NCBI GenBank assembly: GCA_030141605.1
Contig: JAQGDQ010000019.1
Coordinates: forward strand, 682,001 to 746,000
From: Tubiluchus corallicola
Lineage: Eukaryota > Priapulida > Priapulimorpha > Priapulimorphida > Tubiluchidae
DNA length: 64,000 bases
Reading direction: 5' to 3'
Under the pieces are notes generated by a model, which was given only the letters and a program-made list of their open reading frames with translations, searched no databases and was not told where the DNA came from. Positions 37,898 to 51,904 of this stretch are shown piece after piece (within the stretch, counting starts at the first letter, position 1; each line of letters starts with the position of its first letter). The position numbers were made by a program, and so were the translations under genes.

Positions 37898-39719
37898 GTA
37901 CATATGTACAAACATCTCTTTTGCTATATTGTTAATAGATGCGTGCATTATTATACATTTCAGTGTGCAATATGATACGATGCAATAATTGAAAAAATCG
38001 GAAATCAGTTATATTGCTACGAAAAAATCTTGAAAATATCCTGAATCATCCTACGTTATTAAACTTGGTAAATGTAAAAAAATGTAAATACAAATCAGAG
38101 AAAACGGATAGACTTGCTAATTTGCAAAAAATAATTAAAACAAGTTACGTACAGCATACATATAATAATCAAAAGCTGTTTTCGGGATTTTAAATAACAC
38201 GAAGAAAAACACCTGACGTCGACTTTATAAATAAAATAATCACACTATGTGAGTTTTTTAAATTCAAGTAGAAGAGCCAATTTCCTGCAAACAGCTTTCC
38301 TTGCGAATGAAGTGAGACTGAGAAGTAGGTTGGTTTCCATCAGGAGGCGATGGTATGAGACAGCGACGGGAATTCTACCAGAAAACGTGGGATTTCCGAC
38401 AGTTAATACTTAAAATAAAAGAATGAATTTTCATGCTCCTAATTAACAATTTCAGGTTAAAATTTAATTTAACATTAATGTAGCCGGGTCGATACTAAAA
38501 GCTAATGAAAAATTTAGCAATAATCTACCTGAGACAAAAACAGGTGCTAAACGAAAACTCGCAAAACCTGGTTAGATCACACTTCAGATTTTGTCATCTT
38601 CTCAACAGTGTGCTGCAAGTTGGATGCCAAGTTCAACATTGGTAACCGCTTAACTGAACTGCCACGGTTGATCTATGGATGATGGATGACGCCTAAAAGT
38701 CAGTTATGAAATGGGCCAATCAGAAAGCAGTATTCCTGTCACGTAAACTTCAGGTGCAGGTTTTAAACTTAAGGTAGGCATGCTGTCACCATAACACTAC
38801 AACATAACACCATAACATAACACTTTTTCGCTGACACATACTAAGTACTCTTCAAAATAAGCATTGATTTTGGAAGACCAACCACAAAATCTGGGTTGCT
38901 AATACTAAGAGATGAATAAAACTTGGCCGCAACAATGCGAAACGAATCAACGAATAATTATTGCGATAATACCATTAGCAGCAACGAGATTTTTCTATTA
39001 CGTTTGTAAGATAGCGTAAGCCCGTGAAGTGATACAAAAACGTTTGCCAATATTAAAATATCAGTCATTTTGCTGTAGTTGCTTAAAATTTCTGCATCAC
39101 TTTCACGTAGTGGTAGGCTACCTTTTGTGTCGAAAAACACCAAATAATTAAAACTTCTAATTTGAAATTTGGCAACAATATTACACAAACTGTATCGTAT
39201 TATATAACAGCGGTACTGTAATTTGCACTGTAAACATGGAAATCAATATGGCAAAGGACGGTGGTCAACATTGCGTGTTGTACAGCAAATAGTTTAATAA
39301 GAGGCAAATTATGTATTCCAATATGTAACATTACTGTTCATTTCCATTTGCGTGTGCAAATGTGTATATACATTGTACATTCACTATAAGGTAATTTAAA
39401 CATAAAACACCTGTCAATGAGAACGCGAAATGGATGCCAAAAACATAGAAAGACCAAGTCAAATGGCTGCGACGCCTGGTAGTGAACTTTATCAATAACA
39501 CAGTACTTTCATATTTAAGATGTCCTGCGTTTTTTTCTCCAAACAGAAATTAGCCCACTATACATGCCAACTGGTATTTATTTACTTTGAACATTTCTCG
39601 AAAGTGGTAACATTTCGCCATTCATTCCAAATTTACAAATTATTTTCATAAGCTTCAAGCAATTAAAGTCGTATTATTCTGAGCGTTTTCAAATTTATTA
39701 CGCGGCTGAGAGTACGGCT

Positions 39720-39830
39720 TATTGGCTGACTGATTAAATGTTACAGCTGACGGGCTGGATAGCTGCCTGGCTGACTGATTGACCAACTGTTTACATGTCT
39801 GACTAACTATTAACTTGTTGGGTGACTAAA
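39720..39830 (+). repeat. Degenerate GACT/GGCT tetranucleotide tract
   Basis: Repeated GGCTGACTGATT-type steps, diverged, similar in style to the tracts at 28235 and 46800. Confidence 0.55.
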
Positions 39831-40369
39831 TCTTTCCTGCTTACACGCGCATTTGCTTGTTCATATACTTGCTTAGTCAGACGCTTAAAATTGTCTCAGT
39901 CCAGATTGACCACGATGGTAAGCAGCGTTGCTGTCGAGAGTTTGACCTTGGCAAGAGGCAAATATAAATTAAGGCAGCTCAACGACTTTTAAAGTGAAGC
40001 CACCAGACAGAATGTCAGTTGGACAAATCCAGGACAACCGCAAAGAGTGATTTGTGTCCAAAATGTTTTCATACTATTTCAGAGCTAAGGTACATTAGTA
40101 ATGCACATTTTCTAAATTCCCGTGTTTTGTATGCCAATCTGAGTCCACAACAAGAGGCAGAATTAGGCATGGAATTAGGCTAAATTTTATGATTTTCACA
40201 CAAAGTAACGCCATTCTGCTGTAAAAGTGTACATGTACTTCGCTCGCAAAGAACTTGTGTTGCAGACTATACTTTAATCCTTTTAACAGCCTTTCAAGAA
40301 AGACGAAATAGTTAAGAAACATTTTATAGAAAGTGAAAAAACGGGATGATGATGATAATATTAATACTA

Positions 40370-40370
<1 letters not shown>

Positions 40371-40466
<96 letters not shown>

Positions 40467-40690
40467 CAATAATCTTTATTTAAAGTCGGCTTTTAGATAA
40501 ACAATTAACATGATCTCAAAGAGCCTTTTGTCGACTGTAAATAACAATTCTACCACTATATAACAGAGACTAGTATTAACCCGTTTTTACTCTAAATACC
40601 ACGCGCCATGCAAGGCAAGGACAGCACCATTTTTAAAGCCTTTGGTACAGGCATCCCCAAGAATACTCCCACTGGAGTTGCCATTAAAAT
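40371..40690 (-). mobile_element. SINE copy with (ATT)n tail, head degenerate
   Basis: The body matches the SINE at 52560-52905: (A/T)ATTTAAAGTCG, GATAAACA.TTAACAT.A.CTCAAAGAGC, CTAAATACCAC.CGC and ACCATTT. On the minus strand the element ends in about 30 ATT triplets (plus-strand 40371-40463 as AAT/TAA). The tRNA-like head visible in the 52-kb copy is not recognisable here. It is inserted in the NCX intron. The long poly-Leu frame is an artefact. Confidence 0.7.
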
Positions 40691-42584
40691 TTAATCATCT
40701 GATTAAAGTTTAATTTTATTTATTCAGTTCAGGAATTTAAGAATTTGTATGAATTGCAATAAAAATAAGTAAAAAATAAATTTAATCAGTTATCTTATGC
40801 GTTATGGTTTGGAAGAGAAACGCAATTGAATTAACTTTTCTGACTTTACCTAGCTTTGCGTTGAACAATTATATTAATAGGTTACTAATTTGAGCATTGG
40901 ATTACAAGAGTAGGCAGCCATTAATTACGTTCTTAAATCAAATTAATTTTAACTGCTTTAATGTGATTTAAATTGTCAACACGCTTGTGGGTGGCCAGCT
41001 TTAGGACCAGTTTAGTGGTGTGTATAATCACTCAAAAATCCCAGCGTATGACAAACAAAATCTTTTAGCCAAATACTGCTTATTTTTGAATACTATAACC
41101 AATAATGTAAAATTCGCCAAGTGACTCACTGACCTTAGCTTTTCGTCTTTTTGACTTCACAAGCATAACAGTTACATCTATTAGTTAAAGGAAATTACGT
41201 TGCGACGTCAGACTATGATCGTTTATTTTCAGACAGATATATTGCAGTCAGCAAACAGACAAGAGAATACAAAAGAACATAAACAGCCAATTAGTGATTT
41301 CATCGGCCTTGCAAAAAAGTTTATTGAGATCGGAATGAATCGGTGGAAATTCAGTTTACTTACTGAAATGACGAGACTGCACGACTGCATTGTTTTGGTC
41401 TACTAGACAGCGTAGAAGGTGCCGAGGGACACCCGTTGCGGCATGTAAATTACAGTACACTCCTGCCATGGCTTCATGATGAGAAAACAGGTGTAACAGT
41501 CTCATAACAGTTGCCAAGCAATTAGCAGTAGCATGAAGCCAGTCCAAACCACATATTCACAGCATGGGAAAGTTCACTGTACCTATGAATCTGATTAATA
41601 ATTAAGCCACGTGTGTATTTACTGCCTGCTAAGTGTGCTTAATTCTTGTGCAAATACTGACAGAGACACACGACGTTCAACTTGTTATTCAAAATTATTC
41701 AATGATCATATTTGTTCAACTATACAAGGCTGCTAATGTAAATGCGAAGTGGAGGTTACACTGTCGAGAGGTCTACGCTGTCAAATAAAACGCTTGCAAA
41801 GTTCTGCAAACACATATAACTGAAACGGATCGGAATTACTTAGCAGACTAGTAGTTTTTTGGCTTCTGTAACTGTACAAGCAATAGCACGTCTTCACCAG
41901 TTGAATCTAGACGGACCTACCGATTTTGAAATTTGCAATATTTATTCGAAAATAGTAGCTATTTTAGGTTAATTACGGCTCCTTTGTTAATTGTAAAAAA
42001 TAGGTTATAGGCTAATGCAAGATTGTATGTAAGATATTGATTTCATACAAAAGGATTTTTCATATTAGATTCCAGTACTACTGATGGGTCTCTAGTGATT
42101 TTTGAATAAACAAGATTTAACACATGATTAGTCTAAAATATTAACGTAAGTTATATTACCAATTTCCCGTTGAAGGCATAAAACCTCGTGAAAACTGAAA
42201 TAATAGTAAAAATAGCGATGAAAGCTTTTTCAATGTACTTAGTAACCAAAACAATATTTGACTAAAATGTCAAAAAATTATCGCTGTCTTTTGAAAGTTA
42301 AATTAGGTGATGAGATGTTAGTATTAGCTTTCATTTTGCAGTTCACAGATCTCTACTGGCGCAGGTGTTTTATGTGGACGATATTAGATAAATCCTTAAA
42401 GTGAAATGCGAGCAAATAATTGACTATTAGTACTGAAAATAATAGCATTCGATCACAGATCCGAACCAGCAGGCGCATACAAGTTGTACAAAGAAGGCCT
42501 AATGAAAATGTCATCTATTGAGTCGTGACGTTCCTAATGTATCCCAGTGCATCCTAATGTATTGTATTATTGTAATTTAGTGTG

Positions 42585-42780
42585 AACAATAGGAGTAAAC
42601 CTCCTAAATACGAACAGCTTCGGAATAGGTAAAGTAAATCATCTCGGTGTGAATAAACGAAGTAAATTGTTTCAAAACAAATAATCCGAGTAAGCCGCCC
42701 CAGTATGAGGAAAATGAAAAAAAAACGGTATCCGAATACTTAAAATAAATTGTTTAGTGTGGACAAGCTAGGCTAACTAT
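42585..42780 (+). repeat. Decayed 29-bp minisatellite, left block
   Basis: Units of 29 bp in a row can be laid out, for example starting GAAGTAAATTG, GAGTAAGCCGC and AAATTGTTTAG, with a shared pattern like GAGTAAA..ATCTCAGTGTGAA. It continues on the other side of a GTT/GGT-rich insert at 43085-43330. Confidence 0.55.
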
Positions 42781-42819
42781 CTCATTATTGTTGGCATTGT
42801 TACTGGCGGTATAAATATT

Positions 42820-43060
42820 ATGGCAGTGGCGGTGGCAGTGATGTTTGGGTGGCACTGGAAGTGGTTGCGCCCGAGGAGGAGGTGGCGGTCATGCTGGCGA
42901 TAGTGATAGTACTGCTACTGATAGTTGTTGTTGTTGTCGTCGTCTTCGTTGTTGTTGTTGTTGCTGCTGCTGCTGCTCTTTATTTGTATGTTGTTGTGGT
43001 TATAACTGTGAATGTTGTGATAGTGGAGGTGGTAGTGACAGTGATTGTGTGGTTGCTGTT
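42820..43060 (+). repeat. GGT/GTT/GCT-rich triplet region
   Basis: A G+T-rich region with GTTGTTGTT and GCTGCTGCT runs. The Val-rich and Cys-rich open frames over it are produced by triplet bias and are not genes. Confidence 0.85.
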
Positions 43061-43084
43061 TTCTGGGAGTCGCAGTTAGCTAAA

Positions 43085-43330
43085 CAATCTACTTCATGTC
43101 AGTAGGTTGAGTAAACTATCTCAGCGTGGATAGATTGGATCAGTAACCACTTCTGCGTAAATAGTGTCAGCACACATCTCAATGTGAAAAAACTTAATAA
43201 ACAGACTCAACGTGAACAAGCCCGAGTAAATACTTCAGAGTAAACGGCTTGAGTTAATTTTTTTAGTACTTCCGCACAGTTTTGCTCAGTAAAATGTCTA
43301 AATGTAAAACATCGAGTAAATCACGTCTCT
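43085..43330 (+). repeat. Decayed 29-bp minisatellite, right block
   Basis: Units such as GAGTAAACTATCTCAGCGTG and TCAGCACACATCTCAATGTG follow one another every 27-29 bp and match those at 42585-42780. Confidence 0.6.
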
Positions 43331-44169
43331 ATAAATAAGCTTGGCAGTTATTAAGGAACAACTAAGAGGCGCCTTTGAACCGACAGAAAAGAAGCTGCAG
43401 CATAAGTGAAACGCAATCACCAAATTTTGAGCTCCGAATTTTTGCTAGTCTTTTTCTAAACCTGAGTTTTTATTGCGCATTTCGCTCGTGAATTTTGCGC
43501 CTCGTGTTTGCAAGAGAAGCCATAATAGAAAACGTGCGCAATAATAGAGAATTTAGCTTCACTAAATGCCCTTTTATGAACAGTAAAACCGCAGCAAAAC
43601 GACCACAGACTGCAAACCTTACATGTTGTGATGGTTCTTTTCCGGGTAATCTAATTGTTACTTAGATAGTAATATACAGAAATCGTTAATACGTATAGTT
43701 AAAATAAAGTTACAACTGTTGAACTCTTAGTTTATACGATGTATGCTACCTTTCCGCCGATTCCTCTACAATCAGGCGGTGTCAGTTCTTGCAAATCTTG
43801 ACCCATATCTAGGTGGCCGGCACGAAGAGCATGGCAGGTGTTATGATTATTATTCACAAAGTGCTTTTACCTCAGTCGAACACAAAAGCTATGCAGTTTA
43901 AAAAGTCAGCTGTAAATAACAACAGCAATGCTGAATTCAACAGTGTTCACAGTAAAAGCATTAACAAGCAAAGGCTTTCCTTATCCCTGTTCCTATTCGT
44001 AGGAGTACCACGAAGTCGTAAAGTTATTAATTTTTTTTATTGCGGTTCAGTTTAAATGCGCAAATAAATACTTGCTTGTATACAGTTCCCAGCAGCAATA
44101 GAAATAATAAAACTGTTTCTAGGAATAATATTATGTATTATATAGCACAAGTTTTTTTTGTAAGTGAGC

Positions 44170-44255
44170 GGTCTGATTAGACAAATCAGACTAAATGTGT
44201 TGAATTTCAGGGCTCTAGGCTTCGGGTTCGATTCCCATTGTCAACTTGACGTTTT
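44170..44255 (+). repeat. tRNA-derived sequence with intact B box
   Basis: GAGCGGTCTGATTAG (A-box-like) and GGGTTCGATTCCC (perfect B-box type) about 55 nt apart, a distance suggestive of a tRNA with a long variable arm such as tRNA-Leu or -Ser. The acceptor stem ends do not clearly pair. It is best read as a tRNA pseudogene or a SINE head. Confidence 0.4.
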
Positions 44256-46799
44256 GATAATTATTATTTAGACTTTCAGAATATCAGTGATTCTGATATG
44301 CCTGTTCAATATATAGTCATTACGTAATCGTTGGAGGAATCTCTTTGAAAGAGAAAATATTTTAGGAGAAAAAACATTGCAATGAGAAAAAATGAAATAA
44401 CTCAAACTGACCAACAACAATAATTCATGAGTAACTCATATCTACAATATGCTATCTTTACATAAATCCTACTTGAAATTTTCAGAAAAAGGATAATCAA
44501 GTTGTAACCTTGAAAGTGTGCACAAAAACTTGCGCTATTTCACTTGTCATTCCCATACTAATGAACTTGTTTAATTATTTGTTGCCTCCTGGGAAACTTG
44601 CACTGAACGACTAGTGATATTGCATAGTCTTTGAAAGCGGAGCATTAGTGAATGCAATTTCGCGTTTATACATGTTTTTTTATATAATCCTACGCTTTTG
44701 ACCCTTGAATTCCATGGACGTTGAGGTAGATATACGAATGAGCAGTATGTGATGCTTCCTAATTTTATTCTTTATATTAGACCTAAGTCTCATGACAGCT
44801 GCTTGCTGCGTAATAAGCAAGTGAATTAAGTTGTATACAGCACTCGTACATGCTGATTTAGTGACCTTGTAATATGGGCTAACGCGTCAAATTAGTAGAA
44901 AAATACACACATACGTGACATGTAACATAAGGAGATATTGAATATTTTTCGCCTATAGTAAAACATGTGGGCCAAAAAAGCAATAGTAGCTGTTGTATCC
45001 TTTTAAGCATAAGAAATCATGGCGAAATCTGAGACGGTCTCAATACTAAGCCAGGATTCTTTTTGAAATCTATTCGCTGCCAACTTACAACCACGAGTTT
45101 TTCCACGTAATCTAAAACACATGTTACAAGATTCAATGGGCAAAATTACCCTCTATTTGATTCGCCAATAAACATTGTATTTATTATGATATTACATCTT
45201 AAAAATGTTTGTTTCAGGAACGTTACAGCAGTGTCATTGCATGGCATAATGGCATCATTTTCAGCGTGTCAGAATTATAACATGAACAATAATTGTGTGT
45301 TGTTAAATAAGTTGTTGCAGTAAACTCAAAATTCAGTAAAACCTAATATAAATGTATATGCTTAGGTTGTACATCTATAAAAATACAGTCATAAAAACAC
45401 TGTCGTACTGGCTTGCACTGGCTGCTTAAATCCTCATGCGTTATAATCTCCCAGTCTAAAACAAATCTATCTTGACTACAGCTGTAATGTGATTAGAAGA
45501 AGCCAGTGTTTTTCAGAATCAGTCATGATTAGTGTCATAAGGCTCGCTGTAAGTGGCTGACATTAAAGTTGATTATAAAATCTCGTTTTCAGAAGGAATA
45601 TTTTACCCTAATTATTTTAAAATTTTTTAGAATTCTGTTATTTTACAAGAAGAGTAGAAGTGAGATTGTTCGTCAAAGGCAGCTGCTAGGCGTGTGGGAT
45701 GAAACCTGCATCATTATATTGATCCTTGTAAATTGTCAGCATTGTATTTTGACTGTTACTATTTTGCACAGAAACGAATGCTCTGGCTGATGCATATTAT
45801 GTTTGATTCGCCGAGGTATTCGTCTTTTACTAACTTTGTATGCTATGCATAAAATTCTCAAATTTGCCAATTAAACTAAATAAAGCATGTAAGCGCAAAT
45901 GTCTTTAATAATCTACTACCACCAACAATTCATTTTATAGAGCTTACAGTTTATAAGAGATCTATCATATCGATATTAATATCGTAAGAACAAAACATCA
46001 CAGTAACAATGATATTAAAACCAATTTATATTAAAATCATCTGGGATTTGCTAGCTAGAACAAATCGATTCAATTTCAAAGTCAGTCGATTTTAATTTGA
46101 TTTCTTCTCAGGAGTGCAAAGCCTGCCTGCAAGTAATTGGCTTCAAATAACGTCGTAACTCAATAGGTAGCAAAAACTGGCTATTATACACCCAATCATA
46201 TGATCTAAATGCTTTCAAATTTTCCCATTACGCATTTGAATAATGCAGTAGTGGATTTAAGAAAGGGCAGCAGGTGTCATACACAAGGGGCGATAACAAA
46301 TGTCCACATAATCCATTGTTAGAATTAATAAGCATTAACTACTCCTCCGTCCTCTATTATAGCACATATATAAACTAAAGTTGTTTTAGATCTAAGCCAT
46401 CTGTTGAACCGATTCATATTGCTTATCATTAATTTTCTTAGTTGTTTACAGGCACAATATTACGACATTACACAATGCGATAGAATACAAAAAGAGATGT
46501 GCTAGTCACAATAACTATATGCTCTCAAACATCTGAAACCACGAAGGCAAACAGATAGAAATACATTTTGCCCGCGTGGTATTACAAACGCAACAAAATA
46601 TTTGTTACATTACACCGTGTTTTGTTTAGGTTCCCAGTGGGCTGAGTTTGTTTTAATTATATAAATAGCAGTGCATAATACAAGAATAGCAGGAAACGGG
46701 CTTTAGAACAGACGATTTGAACGGACCGCATCAGTTCAGCGTAAGATTCTCAGACATCAAAGTTGTAGCTATTGAAATTACAAAAAAATGATAAATCAA

Positions 46800-46920
46800 C
46801 CTGAAAGTCAGTTAGTCAGCAAGCGTACAGGTACGCTTTAAGTAAGTTAAGCAGCCAGCCTGTGTGTGAGTTGGTCCGTCAACCAATCAGTTGGTCAGCC
46901 GGTAATCGACTTGTTAATAG
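46800..46920 (+). repeat. Degenerate GTCA/GGTC tetranucleotide tract
   Basis: Decayed AGTCAGTTAGTCAGC and GTTGGTCCGTCAACC type steps, as at 28235 and 39720. Confidence 0.5.
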
Positions 46921-49900
46921 CCAGCTACGAATGACTAATAATAACGTCTTACCGAAAAAACACCGTTTTTGTTTGTTTATCAATTTTTGTTTACGTAAAA
47001 ACTTGTTTACATATAATTGGAACTTTCTCGTAGAAAAAGAGTCGAAATCTTCACAGCGTGATTCGCTCATTGAAATATCCGTCGTTATCCAAAGATTTTG
47101 TATTTTATAGTATTGAAACGTCATTGTAAGCGTGAAAATAATAAGCACGTTGTAATAGTGAAGACTAAGACCAGTAATATTTCATATTTTTGTTACCGCC
47201 TTCTTCATACAGAAATTTAGAGATTCGTTAGGGTTAAAATCCATAACTAATATTCTTTTATATCTGTCGAAGCGCTTTCCAAGAAAATTCTGTCCACCAT
47301 TTAAGCAACTGAGAAACAGATCAGGCACAAACTGACCTCCTTCTTTTAACAGTGCTTTTTGTTGCCAACCATTAAAACACAGATAAATTGTAACTTCAGC
47401 CAGTAAATTCTTACATGAAAGGTGGTTCACTAAGGTTAAAAACCAATTAGGAATAGCTTCTATCATGCAAATTAGCCTATATTATCTGTACTTTAATGTC
47501 TTTAATTAGCCGAATCATATTTTAAATTGAATTTTAGGTGTTTAGGAAAAGAAAGCCTTTTCATGCGTCCTTTAACCCATCGATGAAGTTTTATATTTCC
47601 GTTCAACTAATCAACCTTCGTAAAAAATCTCGAACTCATCTTATTCACTCGAAAGAAAAAGTTAATCGGCGAGTAAATGCAAACACATTTCAGGGTCATA
47701 AACCTATAAAGAATTCACTTCGTTAATACGGGGTTATGTCTGCTATCAACCGACACGAGTTTGGTTTTATAATTCCACTAAACACTGCCTGTGTAGCTAC
47801 AGAAATGTTTGCAGTATTACTGATGGTCGATACCTGATTTTTTGCGAACATATCAGGATTTCGTATAAATTTAGACTATAAAAAGCACCTTGTACAGTAT
47901 GCGGTTAATTTCACATTGCAAATCGAACGTTAATATTAATGCAAATCAAATCGTATTACAGGAAAGGGCGTTTTGGCCGCCTCTCGTTGAAGAAGGATAA
48001 CGTGTACACAACTACATCACATAAAAAGAGAATAGTGTTTTCAGTAAAAAGGCTTTGTCAGGCATCTTACAGTTACTAAGCCATTGAAAACTGTGATAGT
48101 ACACTAAGTATAAAGGGGCATGGCGTGCACATGTTTCGTGAAGGACGTTGTAATGGCTTCTCAGGGCAGTGACAATCCAACTTTTACGGCAATTTTTTCA
48201 TAAAGGAGGATTCCTATATAGGTATTTCATATTATGCATACCATTGATGCTGCGCAATGCAACACAAGCACTGCACTGTATCTTCAATGACAGTGGTTCA
48301 ATGGTGTTACCCGTATGAAAATCAACGAGATGAGGTTGCATGAGGTTTATATCTATTTAACACAAGCATGTTTAAAATGACAGTCACCGTTGGCTGCCTT
48401 TTTCCTTGTGATTAAAAGAAATCGTTTAACCTCCCACCCGCATGACCTCACTACCTCGCTGATGAAAAGGAACCGCTCGCTATTTTCTCCAGATTTTTTG
48501 CTTGAAATATGCTAGGTGTGTGTACATACCCGCACACAAATACAAAGGGAAGGCAGAAACAAATGCTGCAAGCAAAACAAAGTTATGGTTATATTACTTT
48601 CGGACGCGGCTGGGCCAGATTTCTTAGGCATGAGCTTATTTTCTTAAGCACCCAGTCAGTATTTATGGCACAAGACCATTGCTGACGAAAACCAGCAAAA
48701 ACACTAGTGCCAAGTTGTGTTTTAAAAGAGGCACGAGAAGGAAGCCCAGTAGCCCAGATTCGCAAAGCATGCCAGGACAGACGAAGTTCATGTGAGGACA
48801 GCCAGGAAAGCGCTTGGCACACTCAAGCGAGTGATGAAATCGGATGATAGACGATAGTAAGACAGGAACTGTAACATGCAGATAAAATCGTGACAAACAG
48901 GCGAGGATAATTAGCACCGATGACAAACAAATGAGTCTAGAACTTGCAGAAAAAATGAGAAAAGAGTCAACCTGACTAGAAACTGATGAATGATGATAGC
49001 AGAACTGTGTCGATTATGAAATTTAAAAAGCACTAACTACCTACAGGCATTAGTGATTTTAATTTGTAAAGATTTGGTATGAGTGGCACATTCTTCCAAG
49101 AACACGCGAAATTGTCTGTGCTCAGCCTCTGAGTTCATTGAAAAAAAAACACAGCTGGTTCATGTCAATCTTAAAATGTTTGATATCAAAAGCCATGCAT
49201 GCTTGAAGTTCTGTAAGCTTCAGTACTTGCCATACACATGATAAACTTCTAACAGCGGATATGAAAGAAAAGAAAAAGAATTGCTTTTTTAAGAAGCAAA
49301 CAAAATGTTCCGTATAGATACCAAATTCCTCTTACCCATATTCCAGTTTAGTTGTTACAGCTATATTTTGACTATATTTTAACAACACCTGGCCTAAATC
49401 TAAAGAACCCATGCAGATTTCAACCAATTACGGCTAAGCACGAAAACCATTCTTTCTGCGCCGACCAGCAAGTGTCCAGAAAAACACAGCTAGAGTTTCA
49501 TTTGCTGGTGGTAAAGCGAAGGCTATTTTCAGCAGCGTGCTGAAAGCAGTGTTGGACGTTGTTTAAATTGCCGACGGCCTGCTGATATCATATTGTCGGC
49601 TAATGTGGTAGCTTGTGAACTAAATGCTGGGTAGAAGAAACTGCAGATTTTGCAACTCTCCAACTGCAATAGGGCTAAGTCTCCAATATCTAAATGTTTT
49701 TTTAAGAACGTGCTGCATTTAATGGAAATCTCTGCCGTGTCATCAGCAAATTTGTTTGCCTAATTAACAACAACGAACACTTTTGTTCAGTAGGCCTAGC
49801 AGCTGTTCCAATTAATCAACAAAACTTTCAAACTACATGTACTACTGGTTACGTAATTTCATCATCAGTGTGAATTAGTATAAGTAAAAGGTCAAACTTT

Positions 49901-50084
49901 TTGGTGCAGCTCTCAGACTGGATATATTATATGATATAACAACAGCTGGTGTCTCTAAGTCGTTTTGTCTATTATTTTCGGATTTTTTATTTGTGGCCAT
50001 GTGCCCGTAAATTACGGGCAACAAGAAAGTATTTCTAACAAAGTCACAAACACAAAAATTGTAAATTACAATCGCAATACTTAC

Positions 50085-51832
50085 TCTGTCTGGTCGTTTT
50101 CAAATACAATTTCATTGCTCATCAGAATAAAGTCGCGACCCTTCTTTGCCGTGCCGTCAGTAGTATGGAAAGCAACCTTCACTTTTCCTCTTGCACCACT
50201 GTGGCGTCCCAAGCGTATTTTTGTCTCTCCATCAGACTCGTGACACGTGTGTTCGCCAGAGTCGAAAGTAAAGATGCCGTGATGGTCATCATCAAGAATC
50301 ATCACAGTAGCAACAAATGGAGTTGCAAGTTTAGCAAGTGGATTAGGAGGTGCTGTGCCATTAGAAATAAACATGCCATCAGGCCCACCTACACGAACAT
50401 TGCTCAAGTTCATGTAGAAGTGCTCATCCTCCTCAAAGATATCATCGTCAATGATCTTGATTGCAATTGTTTTCTTCTTCTGGCCTGGGTTGAAAACAAG
50501 GGTGCCTTCAGCGTGTTCGTAGTCAGTCTTCGAGTTTGCAGTGCCGTCTTCTGTCTTGTAGTCAACATAGATTGTATTTTCGTCACTTCCACCCTCTCGA
50601 CAAACAGTTATGTCAAAGCTGCCCACATTCTCAAAGACTGTGTAATGTGCTGGATCAAAGTAGACCAATGTGCAGTTCGGATCCTCACCTGCTCCTTTAA
50701 CTTCAGTTAGCTTATCTTGTTGGAACAGTTCATCAATCTTCTTCTTTGAGAGAACGTTACCACCACCAGTTAGTTTTCTTGTTGCCTGTATGCGATAAAA
50801 CGCTCTACTTTTAGGGCCTCTGTTCATGATCTCATAGTTTGCCATGTGTTGAAGAGTTTCCATATCTGCATCTGGGTTTTTCTTCCTCAGTTCACGCAAA
50901 ACAGTGATGTATTCCTTACGGTGCTGTTCAAATTCTGTGAACTCTTTTGTCTCTTTCACTGACATAGATCTCATTAGATGACTTGGCACAATTTGCCCAT
51001 CTGTCTTGCCTAGCTCCATTTCCCCACCTTCAGTCATTACAACCGTTTTAGGCCCCCTCCCACCCCTGTATTTTGTGGGTAACAGTTTCCTACCTGGTAT
51101 AATCCTTTTATCAGCCATGTATGCAGTTAGGACTGTTAGAGGGAAGCACAGAAGTGTGACAATAGCCTCCCATATTTCTACTTTCCCAGGAGATATCTTT
51201 GCAATGATAAGATATAACCAGATGTAGGCAAAAATACTCCAACTACAAGTTATAAAAAACACACGTAGATGATTCTGGATTCTGACTTCATTGTCTGGAA
51301 TAACCAGCACGCAAAGGCCAATGATGACAAACATGTTGAAAGCAGCGCTACCAACGATTGTTCCAGGACCAAGATCGCCAGCGGTAAATTTATTACCACA
51401 GATCTCAATAACTGACAGCATGATTTCTGGTGCGGAGGAACCAAGCGCCATGAGAGTCAAGTTGGACACTGTTTCGTTCCAGACCCTTACACTCACTACT
51501 GTTTTCTCACCATTAGGACGCTTGATGGTAACTGACTTTTCGTGTGATGTAATGACCTCAATGGCTGCCATGAACCGATCAGCAACGATGGAAACACCAA
51601 GGAACATATACACAAGCGATACAAAATATACAATAGCTCTAGCAGCTTTATCTCCTGGGCTTAAGGAATCTTGTGGTTGCCAAATAGGAAGCGCAATTCC
51701 CTTTTTACATTGCACATTTGCTCCTGGGCATGTTCCATTCACTTTCTTGATTCCATAAGCTGGAGGAACCAGCAGTATTAGTGACACAAGAACTAGAAGC
51801 AAGAGTTCCTGACGAATTCTTGAATGTTCCAT
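50085..51832 (-). CDS. Na+/Ca2+ exchanger (NCX/CALX, SLC8 family), first coding exon
   Basis: Plasma-membrane antiporter extruding Ca2+ in exchange for Na+. This exon encodes residues 1-582 of a predicted 918 (family usually about 890-970). The ATG at 51832 has A at -3 and G at +4 and starts a signal peptide (residues 1-27, LLLLVLVSLILLVPPAYG). An N-terminal Cys-containing segment and membrane helices follow. Alpha-1 repeat lies at about 120-170 with ALGSSAPE (129-136) and GSAAFN. An XIP-like basic region follows at about 240-260. The cytoplasmic loop carries Calx-beta 1 at about 388-515, with the IIDDDIFEEDE Ca2+-binding acidic cluster, and the start of Calx-beta 2 from about 517. Donor GA|GTAAGT at 50084 splits a codon restored by exon 23638. 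This single large exon mirrors exon 2 of vertebrate SLC8 genes. Plus-strand frames inside it are shadows. Confidence 0.98.
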
Positions 51833-51904
51833 TATTGTATTTTCTTCTCGAGTTTGAGTACTCTGCTTTTCAGAGAAGTCTTAAAACTAATTCTAGATAT
51901 TCGC
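51833..51904 (-). other. NCX 5' UTR portion of exon
   Basis: A clear acceptor (TTATTTTTTGCAG at about 51917-51905) puts the exon start at 51904, leaving 72 nt of 5' UTR before the ATG. The promoter and a noncoding first exon must lie at higher coordinates; I could not locate them. Confidence 0.65.

Noticed and set aside
40095-40469. Frame beginning with a long poly-leucine run
   Set aside because: Produced by the (TTA)n tail of a SINE on the minus strand.
42845-43105. Cys-rich and Val-rich frames that look like a secreted or membrane peptide
   Set aside because: They are translations of a GTT/GCT/GGT triplet region in two frames, without splice or start context.
47182-47466. Minus-strand frame of 94 codons in the NCX intron
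   Set aside because: Complex composition but no family match, no splice sites that fit and no neighbouring coding pieces.
48589-48926. Two overlapping minus frames in a locally GC-richer stretch
   Set aside because: The frames overlap in different phases and match nothing; the GC rise alone explains the lack of stops.
50165-50710. Long plus-strand frame of 181 codons inside the NCX exon, and others at 51006-51227 and 51291-51758
   Set aside because: They lie antisense to the strongly conserved NCX coding exon and are shadows of its codon bias.
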